Below are positions 51,801 to 64,000 of a stretch of DNA of 64,000 nucleotides, in pieces. This DNA is from Echinococcus granulosus. Lineage: Eukaryota; Platyhelminthes; Cestoda; Cyclophyllidea; Taeniidae. The position numbers and the translations under genes were made by a program. Within the stretch, counting starts at the first letter, position 1. Each line of letters opens with the position of its first letter. The DNA lies in assembly GCF_000524195.1 (NCBI RefSeq), contig NW_020170556.1, positions 72,426-136,425 on the forward strand. Direction: 5' to 3'. The notes under the pieces were generated by a model. That model had not been told where the DNA came from and ran no database searches. It was given only the letters and a program-made list of their open reading frames with translations.

Positions 51801-54800
51801 TCCTTTGTCTTGCATTTGTTGATCTTTACTTCCAAATACCGTCAGAGATGTAATGGGATGGGTACTTAAATCACCTCTACATAATATGCCACATCTTTTT
51901 GCCTTAGGCACGTTCTGATCCTTTCATACTATATGTCTCAACCGCGGAACCCACAGGGCTCTAGTTTTCACCTATAATATAGGATTTTTTGGAACGGCGC
52001 CTGATGCTCTAGTCCAGAAGACTGGTTGCTCAATGTGGCTTCGCTTTCATCTTTTTTGACGGCCAAAGTCCGTGGGGCTTTGTGCATTCGATAAAGTTGA
52101 TGTAGAAATTACAATTGAGTCACTTACCACGGTTGTTCAATACATGGCCCCTAAACGCGCACGCAAAGCGCCACCGATCAACTGCGGCAGGCTCTCTTGC
52201 ACTAGGTCGAGTTTTCACGTAATTGGCTTGTCCTTTCATCGTACCAGTCTGCCACTGTTGAATCAGTCTAATGAAATACCTTTCTTGACTTAACATCACA
52301 TATGTGACTATCAAAAGTAGCTAGGTTATGCGCCAACCGTGTTTTGGCAATTCGAATATGAAATAAACCTACTCTTGTGACATTTTTTGTAGCTAATGGC
52401 TGTTGAAATTGAGAATTTGTGCTCATTACTATAAAAACTGATAGATGGTCAGACCTCAAGTCTATTATCAATTTTAGATATGATTAATACTAAAGTGGCA
52501 GTTTTATATACCATTCATTATTTCAGCAGAACAATCTGAGGTGCTTTGTATCGCAAACGTGTAATGCGCATCCACCAGGTTTCAGCTCTCGATACCACTT
52601 GAGACTGCAAATCCACCTACTTGAAAGAACAGTTAGTAGGAAATTGTTATAGCGCATGGTGTGATTTCAACGAGAACGATCACCTTCTAGTTACCTTGAA
52701 GTTTATCTATATCCCTTTTGTCCACCGGTGTTCTTAAGTGGGGCTCTCAGTACGATTGCAACAGGTGTTAAATTCCATTACGGAATTTCTCTGATGATTT
52801 GAAATGGGAAAATTGGGATAAATGTTATTGACATTGCGCAAAATAGTTAAGTGATGGGATTTATAGGGCTTTAACCGAAGTAGGTTCGGTTTAGGTTGTA
52901 TCAGCCACAATTGCAAACACATTTTCGGCCAAGTTACACATGGATATAAATCTTTTCGTTTAATGCGTATGATGTGGATTAGTAAATGCTTGTATTATTC
53001 TTACTGTTGTTTGGAGACCCAAAAGCGAATTCGTCAGTTTCTCATAAATATAAGGTATGAGGTCCTTATGACACTGACTGCGCATTTAGTACCTGTGATT
53101 GCATCTTACGATATGTGTTTGTACCGTCGATGACGATGGGTTGCCGCCTCAACTTGGCTTATTTGTTTCAATGTGCTAACAGCAGTCTAGCCATACTGCA
53201 AAAATAATAATAATATTTTTATGTTTTCTTCCGCAGTTCACGATTAATTCACCCACAATGTCCATTCTGGTATTATTCCAGGTTCTCTTTCTCTGTGGGC
53301 ATTATTAATTAGTCAGACGTTAGGCAGTCGGACTTTTTATTGCAATTTCTGACTGTCTGCACGGATACATATTTAACAATCGAGTGCAAAAGTGCAGAAT
53401 ACTTAGCTCCGAGTGTCAAGGTTGGTACTTCGAAATTGCCTATGCCATACCTACGTTGCTGAGGTGTGGGTAGCCGGAAGCGTGTTTCACGTACAGCTGG
53501 AAGTGAATGTTGTCTTACCTTTCTTTTGTAGTTTGCCGCTCTAAATTCGCAAGGCAACCAGGTTGTCGTTGCGGGTTCTCGGGGCTTTGCTGTCTGCGTG
53601 CTGTCTTCTCTCCGGTGGCGCCTCTTTGGCAACGTTTCTCAGGTGAATAAAAGGGAATGCGATGCCTCTAACTGGCAGATAATAATGAGTACTGTGGATG
53701 GAGTTTCTAAGAGTTCCAATATGATAGTCTCTGGGATTGGTGAGCCCTTCTACATACTACCCGTCGACATTAAATAAGTTTATTAGAGAATAAAAACTGT
53801 GAAATCGACAGCTTCAACAGTTGTGGACAAGATCTCTAATTTAATTAATCACCGGCGGTATTCTAAACTTAAACTTTTCCTCGTATTCCTCTGGCCACCT
53901 TATTTGGTGAAAATGTGTGCCTTATTGCAGGGCACATTCTCACAAGTTTAGGGGAAATGGTAGAAATGGGTGTTGGAGGATTATTTCTTTTAGAATTAAA
54001 TGGATTTTGGGGAAAAAATCCACTTCAATCCTTTGAACATGAGTGGGCATTGCCAAGCCCTAAAATTGGACGAAACTCGCTTAGATTGCCGTGGGGGAAG
54101 GCTAAGTGTATGCAGGTGTTACAGTCAGAACTATTCATTCCATTACACCTCAAACTGTCTTAATTGTTGCAGATGGGGTTACCACTCGAATAGTATGACA
54201 GAATTCAATTTGTTCAAGCTTAATCGGACTTAAATCGAATCCTTCACCTCTTGAGAACGTTTTTCAACCGAAATAGACCAGTGATCACGAAGGTGAACTT
54301 TTATGTCGCGCAAGCTGAGAGAATGCTGTGGGTACAGTTTTACTTTAACCAATTGGGACCGAGATATTATTTACTCTTTCCTTTTAAAAGTATAGAAAAG
54401 TATCTGGATCAGGTGGAAGTCTGTTTAGAATTCACGGTAAATAGCGATACTCCAACTAAGGGGGCTAGTTAATGTTGCTAAAACGGAAACCCTGGTAGTA
54501 TAAAGGCGGGCGTTCATTACGGGACATTAAGAAAAGCTAATTTGATCTTGGAAAAGGTAATCACACCAATTTTTGTACTTAGTTTGCCCTGAATTTGGTC
54601 CTTAAATTGCTGTGGTAAAACATGTTTGCGCATCTTTTATAGATTGATCTCTATCAAACCATATAATAATCAACGTATAGGATTGAAGTTTTAGTCCTGA
54701 ATAAATTTTGCCATGCTTTAGGAACAGACATTTGAGGTCCATGCAGGTTTGGCCTGGTGGGGACGCTTCATTTGCTTCTCTGCGTTTAACTACGTCGTGA

Positions 54801-57800
54801 GCCACTGTGAGGTTGGTACGCCTTTTTTTACTATTTCCTACTTATGACTTAGATTTTCGTTCTAAATAAACCCCTCTTTTCCTCCTTTTCCACAAGATTC
54901 GATGCTATCCTACCACAGAGAAAGTGGACGATCGTTTTGCCTCAATTGTGACTCTGGAAAACTCTATCCGTCCTCTTTTACTTGATATCGTGGGGAACTG
55001 TCTGATTATCTTCTCCACCGATAGCCATTATCGGTCGTTTGACCTCTCTGTCGGACCTAAACCACACGGTAGGCAGTTTATGAAGCTACCACTGTAGTCG
55101 GTTAATCAGACCTCATGCAGCCTCAGTGGATACTGTTAGTGCTAACGCAGGATGTAGTTAGCTACTTTGCCTTCAGAGTGTGCCTCAACACCCGATTTGT
55201 GCCTAGTCACTGGGTCTAAGGCGTCTGGTTTTTTAATTCTCCTCTTAATGCGCAACTGCAGGCTTCTCTTTATCATCTTTTAAACTTTGATTCAAATGTT
55301 CCAACATCGCTTGAATAGTAATGTACGCATAGCTGGTGCTGCTCAATGTATAGTTTAAATATGTCCTTTGTTTTCGCTACAGCTCATAAATATTCATCTT
55401 TATCATTGGTCAGGCATTTTGTTTGGCCGATTGGAATTAAAATGCTCTCACCTGCTAGTACAGAGCTCCTTGAACCATAGTGCGCCTCTGTGTTCATTGG
55501 TCACATCCATGCCTGTTGAGTGACTTCTAAATACAGCATCGGATTCGCTCATAGTCAGGGCACTGACACCAATCAATATTCTTTTTTCCTTTTAGAAGTC
55601 GTGATGACTCCGCACTCAACCTTCAATCTCGCCTCATTCTTCCCCCATGCTGTCTGTCTCACTCGGATACTTCCCTTCTCACTGCACTCTCATTCCTCCA
55701 GCGTACTGTCTCACACAAATCATAGTTAGTTTGCTATTTCATAATCAGTGTAATTTTTAAGAGGCTCGGGCATTAGTGCGGGTAGTTTTTGTTGCCAAAA
55801 CTATCAGAATGTATGATCAGTGTCGATTCATTTAGCTTAACCCATCGTTTCCAATCTTTCATCGTGTTTGGACCAACAATGTCATCAGGCTTTTGTTCAA
55901 ACCTCTGGGTGGTCATTATTCGACTTATTTTTGGCTCCCATTCCTCATATTAATAATTTGTGGTAAAAACGCCTGCCAGATCATAATTTTCTCCTTTTGC
56001 ACATCGGACAGATGCTGTTCATATTTTGATCTAATTGCATTGGTCCCATGATGAAACTTACGGTCATGTTACTGCATTTCTCCTTTTCCTCTCCCACCGT
56101 CAGATGAGACTCCTCGGCAGGCACGAAATGCGGAGACGGAGGACAGTACCCTCCTTGCCACCTACGCCGGCAACCTCCTCCTCCTTCCCAACCTCCGCTC
56201 ATCGCTCACTGGACTCCAGAGTGGTGACACCAGCTCTGCGCTTGCCGGCTTTTTCGGTTTTGGTGGAAAGAAGGACACTAACACAAGGAAATATGTGAGA
56301 TCCCTATTCACCACTAAATTTCGCCTATGAATGTTTTTTTTGCGTTGTCACGTCAATCGGCTACTTTCGTAGAAGTCTACCTGAATTGCGGTCCGTATAT
56401 ACGCGATGTCTTTGATTTTGAATCGAAAGACCTGTTTTACAGGTTGATAAGTACGTACTAAAGCTACGATTGACCATATACCGACTACTTTTAATGGCGA
56501 ATTAGTTACACTAGGGCCAATCGCATCGACCGCTGTTGATAAAATCGCAGTTTTTTTGGATTTCCTGTGAACTTCATATTGTTCCATGTTTTTCATTTAA
56601 AACATATCAACAACACGATTGTGTGTTAAGGTGAAAAGGAATACTGAGACGTCTAGTGCCATTTTGATTGATGGGCTTGATTTTTGGCCTCATTTACGGA
56701 TTCAAAACAGTCACATGAATTTACTGCCAAGTTTGACAGTGGCGCCCACACTTGTTTTTTTCTATTTTTCGTTGGATTTTGCAATGGAGCAGTTCCATCT
56801 GCAGAATCGTTCTGAACTGGGCACATTGATGACACTAAAAGTAATCTACAAAGATATAGAGTGTATCAAAGGCAGGCTATCTTCTTGTTCATTCATCTAT
56901 CCATCTGACTTCATTCCTGTCATACATACATCTTCCTCAATGAATCATGAATAGTTAATCAGTTGGGTGATTTGTTTTTTCAACAGCCGTATCAGGGTGT
57001 ATAGAGACGCTATTTGATGTGTACACGTGTATAGGATTACGGACACGGACAAGTAATGCTAATACTGTCCAGCCACCCTCGGTAGATTGGCCAAACACTT
57101 GGCTACTTATGTCTCCATCCATGTAAAAGGAAAAGCCTCAGTCTAAAGACTGTCGTGTGTGTTTATAACTTTTGAGTGACCTTGAGAACCAATGGAAATG
57201 GCATTGCTCATAAAGCAAGGTCATCAAAAAGCTGATAAGTCATAGCAGTATAAAATTTCAGATTTCATGGCCTTGAATTGGACCACTTTTTGGAATTGTA
57301 GGCACCTCCAGCATCCTTCGACATATTTCATCGTTATTTTGCATATGTTGTCATTTCTGTAGCCTGCAACTTGTTTGGTGCCTGATCCTATGTGTTCTTC
57401 TATAGAAGCACCCATAACCTATGACGTCACCACGAGCGAGGACTGGTACACATCGGGGCACTTTTAATAGAGAAAAGTAAAAATATCAGGTTTCAATAGC
57501 AGGCTGACCTTACTGGGCTTTTCGACTTTCTCTTTGGCAAGACCCTCCGGTAGAAATCTCTTCGCCACTATTCCGAGTTTATTAAATGAAAGAGTGTGTT
57601 GGCAGATACTGGAGGCTTACAAAGTAATGGGTTACCTAATGCCGTATTATCAAGGTCGGTGGATCTCTCTGTGTTGATTTGTTTCCAGTGAGGGAAAATT
57701 TTGTAACATTATCAGAACAGCAGTGATTTTCCATAAACGAGCGTGAAAAATAGTAGGAGGATCACCAATAAAGGTCGTTTTGAACCGGAAAATAAAGCAC

Positions 57801-60800
57801 TAAAAGGAGTTATTGCAGTCCCTTATTAATCCATGATCAAGGTATCCGCAAGTTTCTCCCAGAAGAAGCCTTCAATAATTTCGCTGTTGTATGAGATTTT
57901 GGCGCCTCCTTAGTTTTTTCTGTAGAGGGCATCAGCTTTAAAGATGTCGAACAAACACAGAAAACAGAGATATACAGGCGATCTGCCCTTAATCACAATC
58001 ATCATTTTTCTGGTTGTCGGTGAAAAGCTGCACGCTCTAAAATTAAAATGGCAAGACGTTTGCATGGGGTATTCGTTTTTATTAAGTAGAATTCTGTAAT
58101 TATGTAGTTTAAATTAGTAGACGGAAGGTACCATGGAAATTGTTAGTCATGGCTAACAGTTTTAATTGAATTTTGCTTTAGATGAATGATTAGATGGCAG
58201 TAATGCACCTAGAGCGATCCTAGATGAGTCAACAATGATTGCGCGTGTTAAGAAAATGTTGCTAGGTGGTTACTAATTGCAAATGTCGGCCTTCTCCTTA
58301 GCAAGATACCTTCAGTCCAACTCTAATTGCCTCCAGAGTTGAGTTGCTCTGGTCTCCGACAGCAAACACACCTTGCACATCATCTATCCAAAGACCCGCA
58401 GAAGTCCTCGACTTCAGTGACGATGAAGAGGAAGAGGAGGATGATAGATGCTGCAGGGAGACGAGGGGTTTCCCCCTGGCAAAGGAACGCTATGGGACTT
58501 ATGTCTCCACCCCTCCGCCTCTCCTTCGCGACTCAATATGGCTCTTCTGCGGTGCCGATGGAATGCGCATCTGGTTGCCTCTAGACACCAGCTCGGTACG
58601 ACGGTCCTCTGGAGGTGCGTCTGAGGTTCCACTCCCCTCAGGTGTGGACAAGAAGTCTCCTGGGGTGTACATTCCCCTTGGAACTGCTTTGAAAGCCTCC
58701 AGACGTGTGATGGTTTCTCTTGGGTTGGATGAACTTTCGTATCCGTTGGGTGAGACATTGAATCAAGTTTTAAGTTATTAAGTATTGCTGCTAATTGACA
58801 TGTGGTTTGACAAATGCTTACCACTTTTACAATAGCTGCTTTCAACTGTTCGCTCAAAATAATAAACTTCTTATGAAGTGTTGATGTTTTAAGCGAGCAG
58901 AAATGTCTGCGGTTGGATGTGCGTAAACTTTTTTTTCATTTTTTCTACTACCCCCGGGGTTATCTCATCCCTTCTCCCCTTTCTTAGTCATTTTCCCCGA
59001 CAAAGCCGTCTTTGTAACTGTTCAGAGTGATTACTTGCGAGTGGACCGTTCCTACTCAGATTTGCTGGCCGACCCCTGCATTCAAATGCCCTGCTGCTGT
59101 GTCACTTTTAAGGTATCATTGCTTTAGCAAGTGCAATTTCTTAGAAGGGAGGATTGCATCCTTTTACTTGAGATATACTTCACTTTTTTGAATTTTTTTT
59201 ATACCAAAATGGCCTTGGATTGATTAAACACTGGGTCCTCTTTTAAACGGCAACCAGCTTGGCGTTTTTATATTTTTTTTATCATTTTGGCGCTTCTAAT
59301 AGCCTTTAGTTTTCAGACCAACTTATTCCTGCCACATCTGCTGAAGGACTTGCTGCGTAAAAAGTAAGCTAAATCTTCGTGGAATTTCGTCAAGTTTATT
59401 CATTACTAAATCACTTACTCCTGGTTAATCCTTCTTGCAACAATTGCGTGATGCTAAGGATGAGTAAAAATGCGTTTTTTGCTAGCAGCATTTGCTTTGT
59501 GAAATTAATACACCAGCTCTAGTAAACCCTTAGCTTTTGAATGTAGGCCTGGTATATTTTTGCGGTATTTTGCAGATTTTCGTTACTTTATGCAATTCCA
59601 CTCTTGAGGCGCTTAAAGTAACCGAATCCATCGCAAACTATGCTTAAATCGACAGCCAAGTATGACTTGACAGCTACTCTTGCATGATTGAAATATTTCC
59701 AGAAAGGTCTATAAGACAATAGATCGTGTTATAGTGGATAGGTTTTATCTCACGAATCGAGTCTGCTTTTACTGCTACTGCTCTATATCATATTTATTGC
59801 CAATCCTGGGTAGAATGTTTGGACGGATTTGTAACCGTCGCTCCCGCAAACAAATCTAGCGAAATTGTACACTAAGCCTAAACTTGGAAACTCGCTTGCC
59901 ATATTTGGCAGATGTTGTGTCAACTAATTGCCATGTCGCTTGGACGTTTAAATATTTCATTTAATACTTAATAAAATATAAAAATTCCATTTACTGCGAT
60001 GCCTTCAGTTCCATTTTTTTCCCACGCTGCTGTTGAGGTGGTAGGATTCATTCGTTTTTGAATAATTTATTTTTGACTTACTAAAAACAGGCCTTTGTAA
60101 CCTCGGATCCAGCTTCGCTAAATGTGAAATTCTTTTCTCCGATTTCCTTAGTAGTGTTGATTGTTGTTTGTTTATTTCAGCTTGTCAGATGTGGCCTATG
60201 ACCTTGCCGCCGCTTACCAGTACCTGCCCTACTTCCAGCATATTCTTGAATTGCTCCTTCATCAGGTTCTCGAAGAAGAGGCGACATCCAAATATCCCAT
60301 TCCAGGTCAGTTTCTCATGAGCTGCTAGTCCACATTAATGCAACTTCTTGTGATTTTTCTGTTTTTTTTTCGCAGCCGTTTATTCTAAATGCTTGTGCCA
60401 CCATACAAGTCGAATGTCTAATTTTCGCCCTTCATTGACGGGTACTTTCAGTAGGACCTCTCTATACTACTCCTATTTGTTACTGGATCCCAAACTCAAA
60501 GTTATTGGATCCTGTGGTAGTTATTTGGGTTGAAGTGGGCTCATTTTGTTTACTTCCGTTTAGTTTTGTAGAGTAAAAGGGGGTTTCATCTGCTCTTTTT
60601 GGGATTTTCATATCGTTTCTTAGAATTTTGCTCTTTTTTATAATCCCTGGTCACCGTACTTGGAGGTCCAATTTTAGTTTGAGCACTTAGTTCTCCTGAT
60701 TTGATAGATTATCATGCCAAATCTAACCTCTGTATTTGGGTAGATTTCTCACCTACCGGTAGAACTGTCCGCATCCTGTTGCAGACGGTTGGTTCTCCGG

Positions 60801-63800
60801 TTTCTAATCTATCCTTAGCTGTACCCTTAATCTAATTTCCTTTTGAGACGCCAAACCATCGTCTGATTAGCATCATTACCTATTAAACTGATCTTTTTAC
60901 GATGCTACGATATTGCTGATAAGTTTGCTTTAGTTAATGAAGGAGATTGCTACTTTAATTCTCCTTTTAGATCCTCTATTGCCCCAAGTGACAGCCTTTG
61001 TCGAGCAGTTTCCACACTTCCTCGACGTGGTTGTGCAGTGCACCCGCAAGACTGAGGTCACATGGTGGCGCTACCTCTTCTGCGCCCTCGGAAGACGACC
61101 CAAGGACATCTTTGACCACGCCATCTCCTTGGAGCAGTTGGATACTGCGGCTTCCTGTTTGGTCATTCTACAGAACTCTGAGACGCAGGCCACATGCAAA
61201 CAAGTACGGATTGGCATTTCCATTATTCTTGATGTTCGGTGAAGAGCTTTTGACGTATGTAAAACAGCCTTGCATTATGTATCCTAGCTACCACCAAAGA
61301 GGTTTTACCATTTCAGCAGCAACGAAGAAGCATGGTGGGTGAAAGGGAATGAAATCATCGAGGTCGTTCTTAACAACTTTCAGGTGCCAATCCAGTCAGG
61401 TTTATTAAAAGTTTAGACAACGGGTTTTCAAAATCCTTTCTTGGTTTGTAGTTTACGTAGGGCTGTTTGTACTACATTCAAACTTCACCCATTTGCTTGA
61501 GGCGTGCTCCTCGCTATCCGTAGCTGGACCAGATCCACCAAAAGCCTTCCATGTGTTAAGTTTCAGATAATTTTTGTTGAGCCTGACGAAAGTTAAAAAC
61601 TGCCGAGAGGAGTCCCTTATCATCTTTCATATTATTTGTAATCTTAGGTATGATTTCGTTTCCAAAGTTCGCTTCAATCACATCTTTGATAAATAATAAT
61701 AATTTTATGAACATTCTCTAATGTATTGTTCCCAAGTATAGCTCAGATTTGAAGAGGAACATGAGTCATTCGGGTTTATTTAATGACTCCACAATACATC
61801 CATGTAAAAATATTAAGCCGAAGGGCTCATAATGTCAAACGAAGTGTTAGAAGTAGCGATACAACGTCCCTATCATGTGAAAACCAGAAAATACCAAACT
61901 AAAGTGTGTTAGAAGACGAGGTCGTAGGTTTACGGATGTTTCATGTTCTGTAATGCCAATTATTGTGTCAAGCACTTGAGACGCCAAGCGACTTCTCAAC
62001 TCTGTCGCATCAGCATGCTCGTTTATGCCTGCTTTCAGTGTGCTCTGCTCCTCCTCGAAACGGCGATTAGGCAGTCTCAGTGGCATCATGTGAGGGATCT
62101 TAGGCGCTTCCTTAAGGCCACAAGTGAGTTCTTCTTTGCTTATACAGTCTTGTCCATACGCACACTTCCACCGCGTTTTTTCCTCGAAATAAGAAAATTT
62201 TTTTATTCATAAGACGAATTCTTTCGATTGAAATCCCAGGTGTTTAACTTTGCCTTAACACAGCGCTTTCCGAGCATTCAAAGGATGTGCTCAACGAAGT
62301 GGACACTTTTGTGGAACACACCAAATGCCGTTTCCTGCAAGAGGGTTCATGGAAGTCTCTGGAGGAGATCTTTGCCAATCTTTCGCCCCCGTCTTCTCTC
62401 CAAGTCCCCGTTTTCACAATGCAGGACGGTCTGTCGGAACCGGCAGAGGCTCTCAACTCCTTTCTGCCTCAGTGGCTCCTAGCCAATCGGTGTGCTCTCC
62501 AATCTCGTACATGCTCCTCCTCACTAAGAGCTTGTGTTACTAAGATAGTTTTTTTTCTTATTTTAGCGAGCACGTAATGCATGTAGATGACTGGCCACGG
62601 TGCTTTCTTCGTCTGCACTCCGATTTTGGTTGGTTCCTGTCCATTGGAATTCAAAAAGAGGATGTTCTTGCCTGTACACAGAAGAGACCAGGCTTTGCAC
62701 AAGCTGTCAATGGCATGAGGACAGATTCCATTGCCAATTCGGAGACCTATTCGTCTATACGGTGAGTTTGTTTCATAAAGTTCATAAATATTGTCAGTTG
62801 CCTTTCAAATGTGTATGCAGTATTTGAAGTGGGATGTGCTATTGGTGCAGGAATTCGACATTACTCGATCGGAATTGTGCTGCTTTCGTACTCCACTCAG
62901 GTTGGCAATGCTCTCATTCACTATTTTGTAAATGGTCTGAGGAAACGCTATTTTTGCACGCAAATGATATTTGCCATTGAGAATTCCGCAACATGTTGAG
63001 TGTGATTGTGTGCATACTCAGGGTTCAATTTTGTCCCTCTAAAGTAGTACTTCATCCATCTTCCGCTACTGGTGAATATCAACAGGCCAAAAATGAAGAG
63101 TTTTTAAGAGAATATTCAAGTGGATTGTGTTTCGTGGTAAAATGGAATATCTGACACCTGTTCACGTGTGATCTGAAAGGCCTCCATTGTTTTTTCCCTC
63201 CTGTGTAGCTAGCTCACTTTTGAATTTGAATTCCACATTCCGAGTTAACCTGTGTATTTATTAATATATCGGTTAGACAATCTGTATTCCAAGTATGGCA
63301 AGAAACGTAGACTTAACTGAATTTGTGCTTTTGATGGTGACGATAACTCCCCATTATACTAAAAAAAGAAATGAAATCACTAAAAAGTGTATGAACTCAA
63401 AATTATCTCCTCTTCCACCTCATTGAGTTACCGTAGCTCTTAATGAGCCATGCAAATTTCGTACTCATTGGTATGAAATAACATTAGCAAGAGTTATTTA
63501 AATGGAGGTAAGTAAGCTTCGATGCTTGGCCCTGATGCTGTTTGACCAAATCTACCCTTCATTACCACCATCAACATTGCCAATGCTTTATGCATCTTTT
63601 TTTATCTGCTTTTATAATAGGCATTATAACTCGACTGAGGAAGCTCCCACTTTCTATGAGGCGTTGCGAGCGCAGCAACAGGTCCTTCTGCTCCTGAATC
63701 ATCTCCTTATGGTGATTCGCGAGCTTAAGCCCCCGACTCCCGAGTCGTTTTTTGGCCCTTCAGAAGAGGCCCTCTTTTGTTGGACCCTCATCGTAGCCAT

Positions 63801-64000
63801 TCTTCAGATGGACAAAGAGGCCGTCATTAGCGTCTTCTCTCTTCTGCTCAAAACGGGTGTCCATCCCACCAATGGCATTGATGCCATTCCTTCTTCTTCG
63901 GCGTCGTCGTCATCATCACCACCGACACTCCTCCGTCGCATCTTGAACGGCATTGAAGCATTGGAGCGCTTAATTTCTGCCGACCCGCAGGCCACTCCTG
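48823..64000 (+). CDS. RIC1: RIC1, copy 2, truncated by the window end
   Basis: The same gene as at 30079, with each exon at plus 18,744: exon 1 at 48823-48957, the Ric1-domain exons 17-22 at 58302-62123, exon 24 at 62567-62761, and exon 25 from 63621 running off the window at residue about 1344. All frames compared are identical to copy 1. This copy keeps its own 5' flank with the candidate leader acceptor at 48790, and if the locus is real it should have the intact native C-terminus outside the window. It is therefore the better candidate for the functional gene. Confidence 0.92.
50079..50537 (+). repeat. 450-bp interspersed repeat in RIC1 intron 8, copy 2
   Basis: Duplicate of 31335-31793 carried within unit 2; its presence reflects the tandem duplication, not a new insertion. 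Confidence 0.8.

Larger units (their letters stand above)
45754..64000. repeat. 18,744-bp tandem duplication, unit 2 (cut by window end)
   Basis: Direct continuation of unit 1 without spacer or gap. The first 18,247 bases of the unit are visible; the last roughly 500 lie beyond the window, so the right edge and the native sequence following RIC1 cannot be seen. All embedded features recur at plus 18,744. Confidence 0.97.

Overview
The window is eukaryotic nuclear DNA and most likely comes from a flatworm, probably a cyclophyllidean tapeworm. All recognisable genes are split by introns. Many introns are only 29-40 nt long and cluster near the 5' ends of genes. The encoded proteins are single-copy animal housekeeping proteins, and a small LTR-like repeat family resembling the miniature LTR elements (TRIMs) reported from taeniid tapeworms is scattered through the non-coding DNA. 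The species assignment is inference. There is no sign of a bacterial, plasmid, phage or CRISPR system.

Layout. Positions 1-13159 are a gene-poor stretch with decayed TRIM-like copies and one 100-base assembly gap (11565-11664). A compact gene cluster follows: GDP-mannose 4,6-dehydratase (GMDS, minus), an RCC1-repeat protein of the SERGEF/DelGEF type (minus), a canopy (CNPY3/4-like) ER co-chaperone (plus, divergent from SERGEF across 293 bp), an HDDC2-type HD-domain 5'-nucleotidase (minus, convergent with CNPY), and a MICOS13/QIL1-like mitochondrial inner-membrane protein (minus). The MICOS13 stop codon lies 101 bp upstream of the HDDC2 start codon. These five gene models were spliced by hand, and every exon junction keeps the reading frame.

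The right-hand 37 kb is a tandem duplication. An 18,744-bp unit (27010-45753) is followed directly by a second copy (45754 to the window end, incomplete). The offset is constant and I saw no difference wherever I compared the copies. Each unit carries about 3 kb of upstream DNA and then the 26-exon RIC1 gene, which encodes a subunit of the RIC1-RGP1 exchange factor for Rab6. The unit boundary falls inside the last recognised RIC1 exon, so copy 1 ends in a chimeric tail and stop codon read from the start of copy 2. Copy 2 leaves the window in its penultimate exon.

Functionally this is ordinary housekeeping: GDP-fucose synthesis (GMDS), secretion and Golgi traffic (SERGEF, RIC1), ER folding (CNPY), nucleotide turnover (HDDC2) and crista junctions (MICOS13). 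Nothing suggests that they form one pathway. The points most worth checking are whether the RIC1 duplication is real or an assembly error, the consequence of its breakpoint, the TRIM-like family, an unclassified 450-bp interspersed repeat, and a possible MICOS13-HDDC2 polycistron.
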